Below, piece by piece: positions 16,519 to 26,785 of a DNA stretch of 64,000 nt (position 1 is its first letter; each line of letters begins with the position of its first letter). The notes below the pieces were generated by a model that worked only from the letters and a program-made list of their open reading frames with translations, had not been told where the DNA came from and made no database searches. The translations under genes were made by a program, and so were the position numbers. The DNA lies in contig NZ_JALBYP010000023.1 of assembly GCF_022678485.1 (NCBI RefSeq), forward strand, positions 1 to 64,000, written 5' to 3'. The DNA is from Aliiroseovarius sediminis (GTDB lineage Bacteria; Pseudomonadota; Alphaproteobacteria; Rhodobacterales; Rhodobacteraceae).

Positions 16519-18366
16519 ATGCCGCTGATCGAGGCACGCAACATCACCATCCGCATTCCGACTGAAGACGGGGTCGTCCACGCCGCGCGCGATTTGTCCT
16601 TTACCGTCGAAGCCGGCAGCCTGTTCGGCATTGCGGGCGAAAGTGGGTCCGGCAAAAGCGTTCTGATCCAGGCGATCATGGGGCTGTTGCCGCAGGCCGA
16701 GATCGAGGGGGAATGCCTGTTTCAGGGTCAGGATCTTCTGGCCATGACGCAACAGGAACTGCGCGCCCTGCGTGGCCGTCACATCGGCATGGTCTTTCAG
16801 GATCCTTTGTCCAGCCTGCACCCTTATTACAGCATCGGTCGGCAGATCACCGAGGTGATCCACACCCACGAATCTGTCAGCAAGGACGAAGCGCGCCGCC
16901 GTGCCGCCGACATGCTGGAAAAGGTCGGGATCGAGGACGCCGTTGCCCGGCTGAACGACTTTCCGCATCAATTCTCTGGCGGGATGCGACAGCGGGTGAT
17001 GATTGCGATGGCGCTGGTGTTGCAGCCGCCTCTGATCTTCGCCGATGAACCAACGACCGCGCTGGATGTGACGGTGCAGGCGCAGATTATGGACCTGCTG
17101 AAACGCATGAGCGACGAGCTGGGCGTGACGATTGTGATGATCACCCATGATCTTGGGCTTTTGTCCTCGGTCGCGGATCGGGTGATGATCTTGTATGCGG
17201 GCCACCGGCTGGAATTTGGTCCCGCCGCATCGGTCTTCGGCACACCCGCGCATCCGTATACGCAAGGGCTGTTGCTGTCGTCGCCCGGAATTTCGGGCCC
17301 GGACGAGGCGCTGGTGTCGATCCCCGGTCGCCCGCCCAGTCTGCTGGCCACGCCGCGCGGGTGCATCTTCGCGCCGCGCTGTGGACAAGTGCAAGAGATA
17401 TGCAAGACCCCGCCGCCCATCCGCCGATATGCCGATGGGGCCGAGGCCTTGTGCCATTTCGAACCCGAGGCGCGCGGCCCGAATGACGACGTAGCGATCG
17501 CGCATACTGCACCTGCGCCGGGCACCGCGCCGCTGGTGTCGATCCGCAATCTTCACATGACCTATCGCATTGCGACGGGCTTTGGCCGCAAGCGCGACCT
17601 TGACGTGATCAAGGGCATTGATCTGGACGTGATCCGCGGCGAAACGCTGGGTCTTGTAGGCGAATCCGGTTGCGGGAAATCCACGCTGGCGCGGATCGTC
17701 GCCGGGCTGACCCCGGCCACTGGCGGGCAGGTCAATTTTGATGGGACCGAAGTATCGGACCTGACCGGGCGGGAATGGCGCGATTTGCGCAAACGTGTGC
17801 AGATCGTGTTTCAGGACCCCTATGGATCGTTGAATCCGCGTCGCCGGGTCGGCTCGATCATCGGGGCGCCCCTGAAGATCCACGGTCTGGCGCAAGGTGC
17901 CGCGCTGAAGGACGAGGTGCGGCGGCTGATGGGGCTGGTGGGCTTGAATCCCGAACACTACAACCGGTTTCCCAACGAATTTTCGGGCGGGCAGCGGCAG
18001 CGCATCGGCATTGCGCGTGCGTTAGCTTTGAAGCCCGATCTGATGATCTTCGACGAACCTGTTTCGGCGCTTGATGTTTCGATCCAGGCGCAGATTTTGA
18101 ACCTGATCAAGGAATTGCAGGCCGAGCTGAACCTGACCAGCCTGTTCATCTCGCATGATCTGACGGTGGTGCGCCATATGTGCGACCGCATCGCGGTGAT
18201 GAATATGGGCCGCATTATTGAGCTGGAGGAGGCAGACGCCATCTTCGCCAACCCGCGCGAGGAATACACCCGTACCCTGCTGGCCGCGTCACATGTGCCG
18301 CCGCGCCCGGTCGAACCTGACCACCGCCAGTTGATCGCAAGCGAGCCGCAACAGGGGGCCATGTGA
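16519..18366 (+). CDS. Fused double ATPase of peptide ABC transporter (DppD-DppF type)
   Basis: A 615-residue protein with two complete ATPase domains in one chain. Domain 1 has Walker A GESGSGKS (about 40-47), signature FSGGMRQR (about 152-159) and Walker B LIFADEPTT. Domain 2 has Walker A GESGCGKS (from about 381), signature FSGGQRQR and Walker B LMIFDEPVS. Each is followed by the oligopeptide/dipeptide C-terminal region with its Cys-rich motif in the first half (GCIFAPRCGQVQEIC). The second importer in this window keeps these as two separate genes. It overlaps the next permease gene at its stop. Confidence 0.93.
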   Translation: MPLIEARNITIRIPTEDGVVHAARDLSFTVEAGSLFGIAGESGSGKSVLIQAIMGLLPQAEIEGECLFQGQDLLAMTQQELRALRGRHIGMVFQDPLSSLHPYYSIGRQITEVIHTHESVSKDEARRRAADMLEKVGIEDAVARLNDFPHQFSGGMRQRVMIAMALVLQPPLIFADEPTTALDVTVQAQIMDLLKRMSDELGVTIVMITHDLGLLSSVADRVMILYAGHRLEFGPAASVFGTPAHPYTQGLLLSSPGISGPDEALVSIPGRPPSLLATPRGCIFAPRCGQVQEICKTPPPIRRYADGAEALCHFEPEARGPNDDVAIAHTAPAPGTAPLVSIRNLHMTYRIATGFGRKRDLDVIKGIDLDVIRGETLGLVGESGCGKSTLARIVAGLTPATGGQVNFDGTEVSDLTGREWRDLRKRVQIVFQDPYGSLNPRRRVGSIIGAPLKIHGLAQGAALKDEVRRLMGLVGLNPEHYNRFPNEFSGGQRQRIGIARALALKPDLMIFDEPVSALDVSIQAQILNLIKELQAELNLTSLFISHDLTVVRHMCDRIAVMNMGRIIELEEADAIFANPREEYTRTLLAASHVPPRPVEPDHRQLIASEPQQGAM

Positions 18367-19367
18367 TGGGACAGTTTCAAAGCCGGAACGAAGAAATGAC
18401 CAATGAGATCGAAGAGGATGATGGCACCGAAGACCGTGGCCCGGTCGTCGTTCAACGCTCGTCCGCTGCGCTGACATTCCGACGGCTGGCCCGCGACCCG
18501 GCCAGTGTGATCGCATTTTTGTTCATCGTCGCGCTTTTCGCCTTTGCCATCGGCGCCCCGTTGGTCGAGACATGGACAGGCCACGGCGTGATCACCCAAT
18601 ACCGCGAAACTGCGTTGTCGCCGGTTGGCCTGCCCGTCGGCCCGAATTCCGAGTTTCTGTTGGGCGGCGACCAACTGGGCCGCGACGTTCTGGTGCGCAT
18701 CGCATACGGCGCGCGCGTGTCGCTTTTGGTTGGGGTCATGGCATCGCTGATCGCGGCGACAATTGGCGTGACCGTGGGGATGCTGGCAGGATATTTCGGC
18801 GGTTGGGTCGATTTCGTGCTTGGCCGGTTCATGGATCTGGTGATGTCGGTTCCGTTCCTGCTGGCCGCGCTGGCGCTGGTGTCTGTTTTTGGCCCGTCGC
18901 TGCCCTTGTCGGTGTCGGTCATCGTCTTTTTTAGTTGGACAACCATCGGCCGGGTGATCAGGGCCGAGACAACATCCCTGAGCCGGCGTGAATTCGTGCA
19001 GGCCAGCCGGTCTTTGGGCGCGGGGCATGGATATATCCTGTTGCGTGATATCCTGCCCAATCTGGCGCTGACGATTATTATTTATACCACCATGCTGATC
19101 CCCAACGCGATCGTGTTCGAGGCCACGTTATCCTATCTGGGGATGGGCATTGTGCCGCCCACGCCGTCCTGGGGCGGGATGCTGGCCGAGGCCGGGGCGA
19201 ACTCGATCTATCTGGTGGCGTGGTGGCTGGTGCTGTTTCCGGGTCTTGCGCTGCTGGCGGCCACGCTGGCGTTCAACATTCTGGGCGACGGGCTGCGTGA
19301 TGCGCTTGATCCGTCCGCGCGGGGCCGTGCCGTGTTTCGTAAGAAAAAGAAATCCGAGGAAGGCTGA
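18366..19367 (+). CDS. Peptide ABC transporter permease (DppC type)
   Basis: A 333-residue permease from the ATG at 18366 (a GTG at 18363 is an alternative). After a soluble N-terminal 40 residues it has an OppC-type first helix (SVIAFLFIVALFAFAIGAPL). A periplasmic loop with FLLGGDQLGRDVLVRIAYGARVSL follows, then the BPD_transp core with the EAA loop REFVQASRSLGAGHGYILLRDILP. It ends after LAFNILGDGLRDALDP, the usual close. It overlaps the ATPase stop by one base, indicating coupled translation. Confidence 0.92.
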   Translation: MGQFQSRNEEMTNEIEEDDGTEDRGPVVVQRSSAALTFRRLARDPASVIAFLFIVALFAFAIGAPLVETWTGHGVITQYRETALSPVGLPVGPNSEFLLGGDQLGRDVLVRIAYGARVSLLVGVMASLIAATIGVTVGMLAGYFGGWVDFVLGRFMDLVMSVPFLLAALALVSVFGPSLPLSVSVIVFFSWTTIGRVIRAETTSLSRREFVQASRSLGAGHGYILLRDILPNLALTIIIYTTMLIPNAIVFEATLSYLGMGIVPPTPSWGGMLAEAGANSIYLVAWWLVLFPGLALLAATLAFNILGDGLRDALDPSARGRAVFRKKKKSEEG

Positions 19368-19370
19368 CCT

Positions 19371-20324
19371 ATGATTGTTTTCATTGCCAAGCGCCTGACA
19401 TTCGGGCTGTTCGTCCTGATCACGCTTAGCCTGTTCGTGTTCTTCCTGTTCTTCGTGGCCCCTGGTGATCCCGCCCGTGTGGTGGCCGGCGACAAAGCGC
19501 CCGAGGCGCAGTTGCAGCAGGTGCGAGAAAACCTTGGCCTTGACCGACCAATGCCCGAACAATACCTGCGCTTTGTCACTCGGGCGGCGCAAGGTGATCT
19601 TGGCTTTTCCTATCGCAACCGCCAGCCGGTCACGGACCTGATCGTGCGGCGCATTCCGGTCACAGTGTCCCTTGTTTTTGGCGGGGTGTTGTTCTGGCTT
19701 TCCTTGGGGGTGCCGATCGGCATCATCTCGGCCCGAAATCCGGGGACGTGGAAGGACCGATTGGGGCAGGTGTTCATCCTGTTGGGCTTGTCCTTTCCGA
19801 CCTTTGTTCTGGGGATGCTGGCGCTTTACACCCTGTATTTCCTGCCGCGCACGGCGGGATTCACGCTGTTCCCGCCGGGGGGCTATGCGCCGCTTCTGGA
19901 CAATCCGCTGAAATGGGCGTGGCATCTGGCGCTGCCTTGGGCCACGCTGGCGCTGGTTGTGGCGGCGATCTATGCCCGCCTGACGCGCGGCCAGCTTTTG
20001 CAGGTATTGGGCGAGGATTACATCCGCACCGCCCGCGCCAAGGGTTTGACCGAACGGCGCGTCGTCTATCGCCACGGGATGCGCGCGACGCTGACGCCTT
20101 TGGTCACACAACTGGGCGCGGATATTGCGGTGCTTCTGGGCGGTGTGATCGTGATCGAGCAGGTCTATGGCCTGCAAGGGGTCGGAGCTTTGGCCGTGCA
20201 GGCGGTGCAGAATCAGGACCGCCCCATCATCATCGGGGTTGTCATGCTGGGCGGGCTGTTCATCGTGACCACGAACCTGATTGTCGATCTGCTGTATGCC
20301 GCGCTTGATCCTCGGGTCAGGTAA
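19371..20324 (+). CDS. Peptide ABC transporter permease (DppB type)
   Basis: A 317-residue permease with an N-terminal helix (LTFGLFVLITLSLFVFFLFF) and the APGDPARVV loop typical of OppB/DppB. The VRENLGLDRPMPEQYLRF segment and six membrane segments follow. The EAA loop reads DYIRTARAKGLTERRVVYRHGMRATLTPLVT, and the end NLIVDLLYAALDPRVR is diagnostic. It starts three bases after the DppC-type stop. Unusually, the DppC gene precedes the DppB gene here, whereas the second importer in this window has the normal B then C order. Confidence 0.93.
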   Translation: MIVFIAKRLTFGLFVLITLSLFVFFLFFVAPGDPARVVAGDKAPEAQLQQVRENLGLDRPMPEQYLRFVTRAAQGDLGFSYRNRQPVTDLIVRRIPVTVSLVFGGVLFWLSLGVPIGIISARNPGTWKDRLGQVFILLGLSFPTFVLGMLALYTLYFLPRTAGFTLFPPGGYAPLLDNPLKWAWHLALPWATLALVVAAIYARLTRGQLLQVLGEDYIRTARAKGLTERRVVYRHGMRATLTPLVTQLGADIAVLLGGVIVIEQVYGLQGVGALAVQAVQNQDRPIIIGVVMLGGLFIVTTNLIVDLLYAALDPRVR

Positions 20325-20359
20325 ACCACCCACCACCGAAGAAATTGGAAGGAGCCAAC

Positions 20360-21640
20360 ATGCAACGCATTCCTGGTTTTGAAACTCGTGACCATATGGT
20401 GGATGTGCCGCTGGACTGGTCGCGGCCCGATGGCGATGCGATCAGCGTTTTCGCGCGCGAGGTGACGGCGCCGGGCCAGATGCAGGACGATCTGCCGGTG
20501 CTGGTCTTTCTTCAGGGGGGGCCGGGGGGGAAATCTCCGCGCCCCAATCGTGGGCCGGGCTGGCTTGAGGTTGCGACGAAACGCTTTCGCGTGTTGCTGT
20601 TGGACCAACGCGGCACCGGGCGGTCTAGCCCGGTGCAGGGCCGCCAATTCGCCGCGATGGATGCTGATGCCGGCGCCGCCTATCTGTCCTGTTTGCGGGC
20701 CGATAGCGTGGTGAAAGACTGCGAACATATCCGCAAGACCCTGTTTGGCGGCAAGCCGTGGTATACACTGGGGCAAAGCTATGGCGGGTTTCTGACGCTG
20801 TCCTATCTGTCCCATGCGCCCGAGGGGCTGGCGGGCTGTTATGTCACCGGCGGAATGGCGGGGATCAAGGCCGATGCGGCGACGATCTATCGCCACACTT
20901 ATCCGCGCGTGGCGCACAAGAACGCGCTGTATTTCGCGCGCTATCCAGATGATCGCGCCAAGGTTGACCGTCTGGCCGACCGGTTGGCGGCGGGCGATGT
21001 GCTTTTGCCCGATGGTGACGTGTTGACAGTGCGCCGTCTGCAATATCTGGGGATGGAGCTGGGCACGGTCGAAGGGTTTGAAACCCTGCACTGGCTGCTG
21101 GACGAGGCGTTTGCCGCGGATGGCGAGGTTTCAGACACGTTCCTGGGCACAGTGCGCGGCATGACCGCGTTCGACGACAACCCGCTGTTTGCCGCGATTC
21201 ACGAACAGCTTTACGCCCAGAACGGGCAGCATACGGATTGGGCCGCCGAACGGGTGTTGGGCGAATTTCCCCAGTTTCACGCCGACGCCCGCCCGCTTTT
21301 ATTCACCGGAGAGATGATCTATCCGTGGATGCTTGACGATATTCGCGCGCTGCGCCCCTTCGCTGATGCGGCCAAACGGTTGGCACAGATGCCGATGGAC
21401 GCGCCGCTTTACGACCACGCACGACTGGCCGGGAACGAGGTGCCGGTTTGGGCCGCTGTCTATGCCGACGATATGTATGTCGACATGAACCTGTCGATGC
21501 AGACCGCCCGCGACGTGGGCAATGTGCGCGTCTGGCTGACGAATGAATTTGAACATAACGGACTGCGTCATTCGTCCCGTGTTCTGGAACATCTTTTCGC
21601 GATGGAGGGTAATCTTGATGGACACCAATATCTTGGCTGA
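20360..21640 (+). CDS. Alpha/beta hydrolase, proline iminopeptidase-like (S33)
   Basis: A 426-residue cytoplasmic enzyme; the ATG at 20360 has GGAAGGAG ahead of it and is preferred over a TTG at 20345. Oxyanion region LQGGPGGKSP (51-60), DQRGTGRSSP (82-91) and the nucleophile elbow GQSYGG with Ser140 are those of S33 prolyl aminopeptidases. A long cap domain follows, and the His is probably in NEFEHNGLRHS near the end. It would release N-terminal proline or hydroxyproline from imported peptides. The Xaa-Pro aminopeptidase gene starts inside its last 23 bases, a strong functional link. Confidence 0.86.
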   Translation: MQRIPGFETRDHMVDVPLDWSRPDGDAISVFAREVTAPGQMQDDLPVLVFLQGGPGGKSPRPNRGPGWLEVATKRFRVLLLDQRGTGRSSPVQGRQFAAMDADAGAAYLSCLRADSVVKDCEHIRKTLFGGKPWYTLGQSYGGFLTLSYLSHAPEGLAGCYVTGGMAGIKADAATIYRHTYPRVAHKNALYFARYPDDRAKVDRLADRLAAGDVLLPDGDVLTVRRLQYLGMELGTVEGFETLHWLLDEAFAADGEVSDTFLGTVRGMTAFDDNPLFAAIHEQLYAQNGQHTDWAAERVLGEFPQFHADARPLLFTGEMIYPWMLDDIRALRPFADAAKRLAQMPMDAPLYDHARLAGNEVPVWAAVYADDMYVDMNLSMQTARDVGNVRVWLTNEFEHNGLRHSSRVLEHLFAMEGNLDGHQYLG

Positions 21641-23393
21641 GCATCGCGACCGGCTGGCCGGGCTGCGCGCTTGGATTGCTGCACAAGATCTGGACGGAAT
21701 GATCCTGACCACTGCCGACGCCTTTCAAAACGAAGACGCGCCGGAACATGACCGCGACATTGCGTGGCTGACCGGCTTCACGGGGTCATTGGCACATGCG
21801 CTGGTGATGGCCGATGGCGCAGTGTTTCTGGTCGATGGGCGCTATGGCATTCAGGCTGCCGCGCAGGTGGATGGTGCCGACTGGACGTTTGGGCATATTC
21901 ACGATGCCCCGCTGGCGGGTTGGCTGCGCGATAGGGCGGATGGCAAGGTGGTTGGCTATGACCCGATGCGCTGGACCGTGTCGCAGATGGCGGCGCTGCG
22001 TGACAAAGCGCGCGGCGTCACGCTGTCGCCCTGCGCCGATCCCTATGCTGAGATCTGGGCAGACCGCCCGCCGATGCCGCAAGCCCCCCTGCGCGTGATG
22101 CCAGAGGGCGAAGCGGGGCGCACCACAGATGACAAGCTGCGCTGGCTGGCGGAACAGATCACCGTGGCCGGGGTCGATATGTGGGTCGAGACCCGGCCTG
22201 ACAATATCGCGTGGCTGTTCAACATGCGCGGCGGTGATGTGGCGATGAACCCGTTGCCGTTGTCTTTTGCCGCCATCACGGCGGATGGGGCGGCCCATTG
22301 GTTTATTGATCCCGCAAAGCTTGTGGTGTCCTTGCCCGACGGCGTGACCCCGCACGAGGTTGACGCGTTTCTCCCTTGGCTTCAGAAGCAAAAGAAACGC
22401 TGCGCGTTTGACCCGGCGTTCACCCCCGACGCGGTGGCGCAGGCTTTGACGCAAAGCCAGCATGCGGATGGGGTGATCACGATTGAAAAGGCCCGCAAGA
22501 CGGCGGCCGAGCTGGCCGGATTTCGCCGCGCGCATTTGGATGATGCCGTTGCGATGGCCCATTTCGGGCATTGGCTTGAACAGGTCATGGCGGGCGATGA
22601 CTGGCCCGATGAATACGGTGCGGGCCAACAGCTAGAAGCGTTTCGCGCAGCATCTGGCGATTATCAAGAACCCAGTTTCGTCACCATTGCAGCGTCGGGC
22701 GGCAATGCGGCGATGTGCCATTATCATCCGCCCGCAGACGGCTCGGCCCGGCTGGATCGCGATGCAATCTTTCTGTGCGACTCCGGCGGACAATATGCGG
22801 CCGGGACGACCGATGTGACGCGCACCTTTGCGTTTGCGCCCGTGCCCGACGATATTCGGCGCATTGCCACCGCCGTTCTGCGAGGGTTTATTGCGCTGTC
22901 GCAGGCGCGGTTTCCCGTGGACACGATGCCACACCAGATCGACGCGATTGCGCGTGCGCCCTTGTGGGACATGGGGTTGGATTATGACCACGGGACCGGT
23001 CACAATGTGGGCCATAATCTTTTGGTGCATGAACATCCCCATCGGATCGGACAAAAGCCCAACGCTTTCGCGTTGAAGCCGGGCCACGTCCTGACCATTG
23101 AACCGGGCTTCTATCAGGCCGACACATGGGGCATCCGCGTCGAAAATCAGGTCGAGGTGATAGCGCGCGGCGATGGGTTCATCGGTTTCGATCCCATGAC
23201 GCTCGTGCCGATTGACTTGGGCCTTTACGATCTGGACGCCTTGGACGACAGCGAACGCGCGTGGATCGACGCCTATCACGCCCGCGTCCGCGACGAAGTT
23301 TCGCCGCGGTTGTCAGGCGATGTGCGCGATTGGCTGATCGGGGCGACCGCGCCCGTGGATCAGCGCGCGCCCCAGGTGTCGGACAGTCGATAA
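21618..23393 (+). CDS. Xaa-Pro aminopeptidase (M24B)
   Basis: A 591-residue aminopeptidase P with start at the ATG at 21618 (GGAGGG upstream). Two creatinase-like N-terminal domains occupy residues 1-300. The pita-bread catalytic domain then provides the metal ligands: Asp in LCDSGGQY, Asp in TTDVTRTF, His in [16 protein letters not shown], Glu in TIEPGFY and Glu in RVENQVEV. It removes an N-terminal residue preceding proline. With the S33 peptidase and the peptide importer it makes a complete route from imported Pro-rich peptides to free amino acids. Its 3' end overlaps the convergent dehydratase gene by 34 bases. Confidence 0.93.
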   Translation: MDTNILAEHRDRLAGLRAWIAAQDLDGMILTTADAFQNEDAPEHDRDIAWLTGFTGSLAHALVMADGAVFLVDGRYGIQAAAQVDGADWTFGHIHDAPLAGWLRDRADGKVVGYDPMRWTVSQMAALRDKARGVTLSPCADPYAEIWADRPPMPQAPLRVMPEGEAGRTTDDKLRWLAEQITVAGVDMWVETRPDNIAWLFNMRGGDVAMNPLPLSFAAITADGAAHWFIDPAKLVVSLPDGVTPHEVDAFLPWLQKQKKRCAFDPAFTPDAVAQALTQSQHADGVITIEKARKTAAELAGFRRAHLDDAVAMAHFGHWLEQVMAGDDWPDEYGAGQQLEAFRAASGDYQEPSFVTIAASGGNAAMCHYHPPADGSARLDRDAIFLCDSGGQYAAGTTDVTRTFAFAPVPDDIRRIATAVLRGFIALSQARFPVDTMPHQIDAIARAPLWDMGLDYDHGTGHNVGHNLLVHEHPHRIGQKPNAFALKPGHVLTIEPGFYQADTWGIRVENQVEVIARGDGFIGFDPMTLVPIDLGLYDLDALDDSERAWIDAYHARVRDEVSPRLSGDVRDWLIGATAPVDQRAPQVSDSR

Positions 23394-24388
23394 CCACCCG
23401 GCCAAGGATCATCGGGGTCCAGCATGTGCTGATGCGTCCCGGTGATCCAGCCGCGGCCTGAGATTTCGGGGCGGATGCCCGTGCGGTCACCAATCGTGGC
23501 ATCGCCCAGAATGCGACCTGAAAAGGTCGATCGGATTAGTGATTCTGCGGTCAGCGTGTCATCCATACCCATCTGCCCGCGCGCGGCAAGGATCGCCATG
23601 CGGGCCGACAGGGCTGTGCCGGTGGGCGAGCGGTCGACCTTGCCGGGGCGGATCGCGACGGCCTGGCGGCTGCGCATTCCATCTGCGCCCTTGTCGATCG
23701 CGCCGGCGAACAGACAGAAGGAATAGTGGTTCCAGTCCGGGTTGGTCGGATGGCGGAAGGGCAGGGCGTCGGTGGCCGCTTGGGTGATGCGCACGCCAAG
23801 GCGCGCGATATCATGCGCCTCGTCTGCCTCAAGCGATAGCCCCAAAGCGGCCGCGTCGACCACCACGAAACTGTCGCCACCATAGGCGGTATCGACGGTC
23901 AGGGTGCCAAGCCCCTCGACCTCAAGCGTTTCGTCCAGCCGGTCGGCATAACTGGGCAGGTTTTCGACAAAGATGCGTTGTGCCTTGCCGTTTGCACATT
24001 CGGCGCGGACATGAACCAGACCGCCGGGTGCCTCAAGCACCATTTTCGTGACGGGTTCCTGCATCGGAATGATGCCGCCATCCAGCAGCACGGTCGAGAC
24101 GCAAATGCTGTTGGACCCGGACATCGGGGGGGTGTCTTCGGGCTCCATTATGATGAAGGCGGCGTCGGCGCGGGGGTCTTTGGGCGGAACCAGAAGGTTG
24201 ACGTGGCGAAACACTCCGCCGCGCGGTTCGTTCAGCACGAAATCCCGCAAGGTCCCGTCGCGCGCGATCCAGCGGGATTGTTCCCATATCGTGTCACCGG
24301 GTGGCGGGGTGACACCCCCGACGATAACATCACCGACTTCGCCTTCGGCATGGGCGGAAATGACGTGAACGACTTTGCTACTGCGCAT
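23360..24388 (-). CDS. Proline racemase family protein, probable trans-3-hydroxyproline dehydratase
   Basis: A 342-residue protein from the ATG at 24388 ([13 protein letters not shown]); a longer start at 24490 lies within the upstream gene. The fold is that of proline racemase, but the first catalytic Cys is Ser90 (PMSGSNSI) and the second is Thr256 ([14 protein letters not shown]). Loss of the second cysteine is known for trans-3-hydroxy-L-proline dehydratases, which are Cys/Thr. Ser/Thr is therefore unusual to my knowledge. It overlaps the aconitase X gene by 11 bases and probably gives 1-pyrroline-2-carboxylate. Reaction is inferred from residues and neighbours. Confidence 0.8.
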   Translation of the reverse strand: MRSSKVVHVISAHAEGEVGDVIVGGVTPPPGDTIWEQSRWIARDGTLRDFVLNEPRGGVFRHVNLLVPPKDPRADAAFIIMEPEDTPPMSGSNSICVSTVLLDGGIIPMQEPVTKMVLEAPGGLVHVRAECANGKAQRIFVENLPSYADRLDETLEVEGLGTLTVDTAYGGDSFVVVDAAALGLSLEADEAHDIARLGVRITQAATDALPFRHPTNPDWNHYSFCLFAGAIDKGADGMRSRQAVAIRPGKVDRSPTGTALSARMAILAARGQMGMDDTLTAESLIRSTFSGRILGDATIGDRTGIRPEISGRGWITGTHQHMLDPDDPWPGGYRLSDTWGAR

Positions 24389-26066
24389 TTGGGGATTCCG
24401 TTGGGTGGGGGGCGTGACCGGACAAGGCGGCGCGCGCGCAGGCAGACAGCCCGGCAAAGCGAACAGCGCGGCCCGACAGGCCGGGGGCATAATGGGCGTA
24501 TTTGGCCGAATTGGTCATCAGGGTTTGTGCGGCAGGCGGGAACACCGGTTCGGTAATGGAACACCAGCACAGATCGGGAATGACGCGGACGCCTGCCGCG
24601 TGCAGCGCGTCCAGCGTGCCGTCGGCGGTGATGGTCTTGATCGTGTCGCGCGCGCAGGTCACGATGGTCGGGATCGCAACCTTTGCGCCCCCAAGTGCCG
24701 CCACCAGCGCCCGGCACTCACTGGCCGAGGCATGGGGCGAGCCGATGGCAATCAGATCGACCGCCTCGCCGCCCGTGTCCATCGACGCCCAATCGTCACG
24801 CAGCATCGCGGCGGTGACTTCGACAGTATCAGTATCCGGCGCGGGCGGCATATCGGCTTCGGGCGTGTGGCCGGTGATGTGCAACATTGGCGCGGCCGAG
24901 GTGGTGCCAAACGCGGCACACAACGCCTTGAGGTCATCGGCGGTCGGCGCGGCGTCGTTCAGACCGTCGATGCGTGGCACAAGGTCGGGGGCAAGGCGAC
25001 CGGCAAGGTGGCCCAGCAGTGGCCAAAAGACATCATCCGCTGTCATTTCCACCGCCGAAGGGTCAAGCGACAGGATGCGGCGCGGTGCGCGGTTGGCGGT
25101 CAGATAGACACCCGATTCCGGCGCTCGGCCTGTCACAGCGATGCACAGGTCCAGAAAGTCGGGATGTTTCGCAGTCCGTGCGCCCAGTACGGTGTTGGCG
25201 TGAATGACCGCGTTGGATTCCGACCATGCGATGGCTTGCCCCAGCCCCGGTGCGTCGTCCAGAAGATAGGGCGCACAGGTGAAACTTGGCGCGCACCCCA
25301 TGCGCAGATAGGCCTGCGCGAGCGCCGCCGCGGGCGTGCCGAAGGCCGGGTCGACGCCCTGTTCGCGCCAGTTCTCAAGATCGACCGAGATTGCGTTGGT
25401 GGTTGTTGGCACGCGCACCTGCGCGCCCAGATCGGCCATGCGTTCAGCAAAGGTCAGGTTGGCGGGGCTGGCATAGATGCAGCCATCGATATGGGCGCGG
25501 TCAATGTCGATCAGCTGCGTGGCGCCCTGAATGCGGGCCATGTCATGCACGACGCCCAGACACACCGCCGCCGCTGCGCCATCGGAGCCGTCAAGCATGG
25601 CCTGATCGGCGAGGCCTAGTGCGACCTCGCCTTCCGTGACCTGCGCGATGTCATGGTCTGTGCCATCAATCGTCACGCGGTCGGGCGTAATCTGGACCTC
25701 GGCACCGTTTGTCAGGGCGGCAAATTTGTCAGGGCTGGCGTGCAGAACGGGAAGCGGGTGGTCAAACAGCCGCGCGGCGATTAACGCGCCCAAGGTCAGC
25801 ACATCTTCGGGTTCGGAAAAGATCAGCGCGGCAGGGGCGCAGCCGTTCAGTACAAGTTCCAGCAATACGCCGCTGCCGGTGCAAGACCCGCGGCTGGTGG
25901 GCATCGCCAGCACCCGCCCGGCAAGCGATTGCCCGTGCAGCGGATGAAGCGCGTCGATCACTGTGCCGGTGGTGGCATCGACGCCGCCCCAGAAGCTAAG
26001 CCCTTCGTCGCTGCGCAACAGCGCACCGCGCGCGGTGCCGGGCAGGATTTGCAGCAATCCGGTCAT
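24378..26066 (-). CDS. Aconitase X, probable cis-3-hydroxy-L-proline dehydratase
   Basis: A 562-residue fusion. The first 130 residues are the small swivel domain ([28 protein letters not shown], the DUF126 type). The remainder is the large aconitase X domain (DUF521), with [57 protein letters not shown] and a C-terminal [13 protein letters not shown], which supplies cysteines for the iron site. In bacteria such fused AcnX proteins dehydrate cis-3-hydroxy-L-proline to 1-pyrroline-2-carboxylate. Here it sits between the 3-hydroxyproline dehydratase-like gene and an amino acid importer, overlapping both neighbours, in support of that role. Confidence 0.88.
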   Translation of the reverse strand: MTGLLQILPGTARGALLRSDEGLSFWGGVDATTGTVIDALHPLHGQSLAGRVLAMPTSRGSCTGSGVLLELVLNGCAPAALIFSEPEDVLTLGALIAARLFDHPLPVLHASPDKFAALTNGAEVQITPDRVTIDGTDHDIAQVTEGEVALGLADQAMLDGSDGAAAAVCLGVVHDMARIQGATQLIDIDRAHIDGCIYASPANLTFAERMADLGAQVRVPTTTNAISVDLENWREQGVDPAFGTPAAALAQAYLRMGCAPSFTCAPYLLDDAPGLGQAIAWSESNAVIHANTVLGARTAKHPDFLDLCIAVTGRAPESGVYLTANRAPRRILSLDPSAVEMTADDVFWPLLGHLAGRLAPDLVPRIDGLNDAAPTADDLKALCAAFGTTSAAPMLHITGHTPEADMPPAPDTDTVEVTAAMLRDDWASMDTGGEAVDLIAIGSPHASASECRALVAALGGAKVAIPTIVTCARDTIKTITADGTLDALHAAGVRVIPDLCWCSITEPVFPPAAQTLMTNSAKYAHYAPGLSGRAVRFAGLSACARAALSGHAPHPTESPNAQ

Positions 26067-26785
26067 CCTACGCTCGATAAAAATGTCTTGGTTTCGGCGT
26101 TTTGCGGTGCGTCGAAAATCTGCTCGGGCGGCCCGATTTCGGCCAGAATGCCCTTGTGGAAATATGCCACACGGTCCGAGACCTGACGCGCGAATTTCAT
26201 CTCGTGGGTGACGACGATCATCGTCATGCCCTTGTCGGCCAGCATTTTCAGCGTATCCAACACTTCGCCCACCAGTTGCGGGTCAAGTGCCGATGTCACC
26301 TCGTCCAGCAACATGTAGTCGGGCGACATGGCCAGCGCGCGGGCGATGGCCATACGTTGTTGTTGCCCGCCGGAAAGCCGCCCCGGATACACATCAAGCT
26401 TGTCGCCCAAGCCGACATTTTCAAGCTGTTGCACGGCGATATCGCGGGCTTCGGTCTTGCCCATGCCCAACACCTTGCGCGGAGCCAACGTGACATTTTC
26501 CATGACAGTGAGGTGCGGAAACGCGTTGAACTGCTGGAACACGATGCCCAGATGGCGCCGCAGCTTGTTCAGGTCCGTGGTCTTTGCATGGACTTCCGTG
26601 CCATCGACAAGAATGCGACCTTTCTGGATCGTCTCTAGCCCGTTGATACAGGTCAGCAGAGTGGACTTTCCCGAGCCTGATCCGCCGATGACGGACAGCA
26701 CTTCGCCTTTTTCGACGGTGACGGTCACACCCTTCAGCACTTCAAGGGCGCCAAAGGATTTATGGACATTTTCAACTTCAATCAT
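26063..26785 (-). CDS. Polar amino acid ABC transporter ATP-binding protein
   Basis: A 240-residue ATPase from the ATG at 26785 (MIEVENVHKSFG); the longer frame upstream overlaps the permease gene. Walker [13 protein letters not shown]-loop FQQFNAFPHLTVMENV, signature [15 protein letters not shown], Walker B YMLLDEVTSALDP and the switch VVTHEMKFAR match the GlnQ/HisP group. It is co-translated with aconitase X (four-base overlap) and with the permease gene before it. The import target is likely hydroxyproline or proline given the cluster. Confidence 0.93.
   Translation of the reverse strand: MIEVENVHKSFGALEVLKGVTVTVEKGEVLSVIGGSGSGKSTLLTCINGLETIQKGRILVDGTEVHAKTTDLNKLRRHLGIVFQQFNAFPHLTVMENVTLAPRKVLGMGKTEARDIAVQQLENVGLGDKLDVYPGRLSGGQQQRMAIARALAMSPDYMLLDEVTSALDPQLVGEVLDTLKMLADKGMTMIVVTHEMKFARQVSDRVAYFHKGILAEIGPPEQIFDAPQNAETKTFLSSVG

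Noticed and set aside
15313-17958. 881-codon minus-strand open frame
   Set aside because: It is the antisense shadow of a binding-protein and a double ATPase gene with all motifs intact; the translation is basic and featureless.
21478-21485. TGTCGACA inside the S33 hydrolase gene
   Set aside because: It is within conserved coding sequence far from any promoter, so it is more likely chance than an operator.
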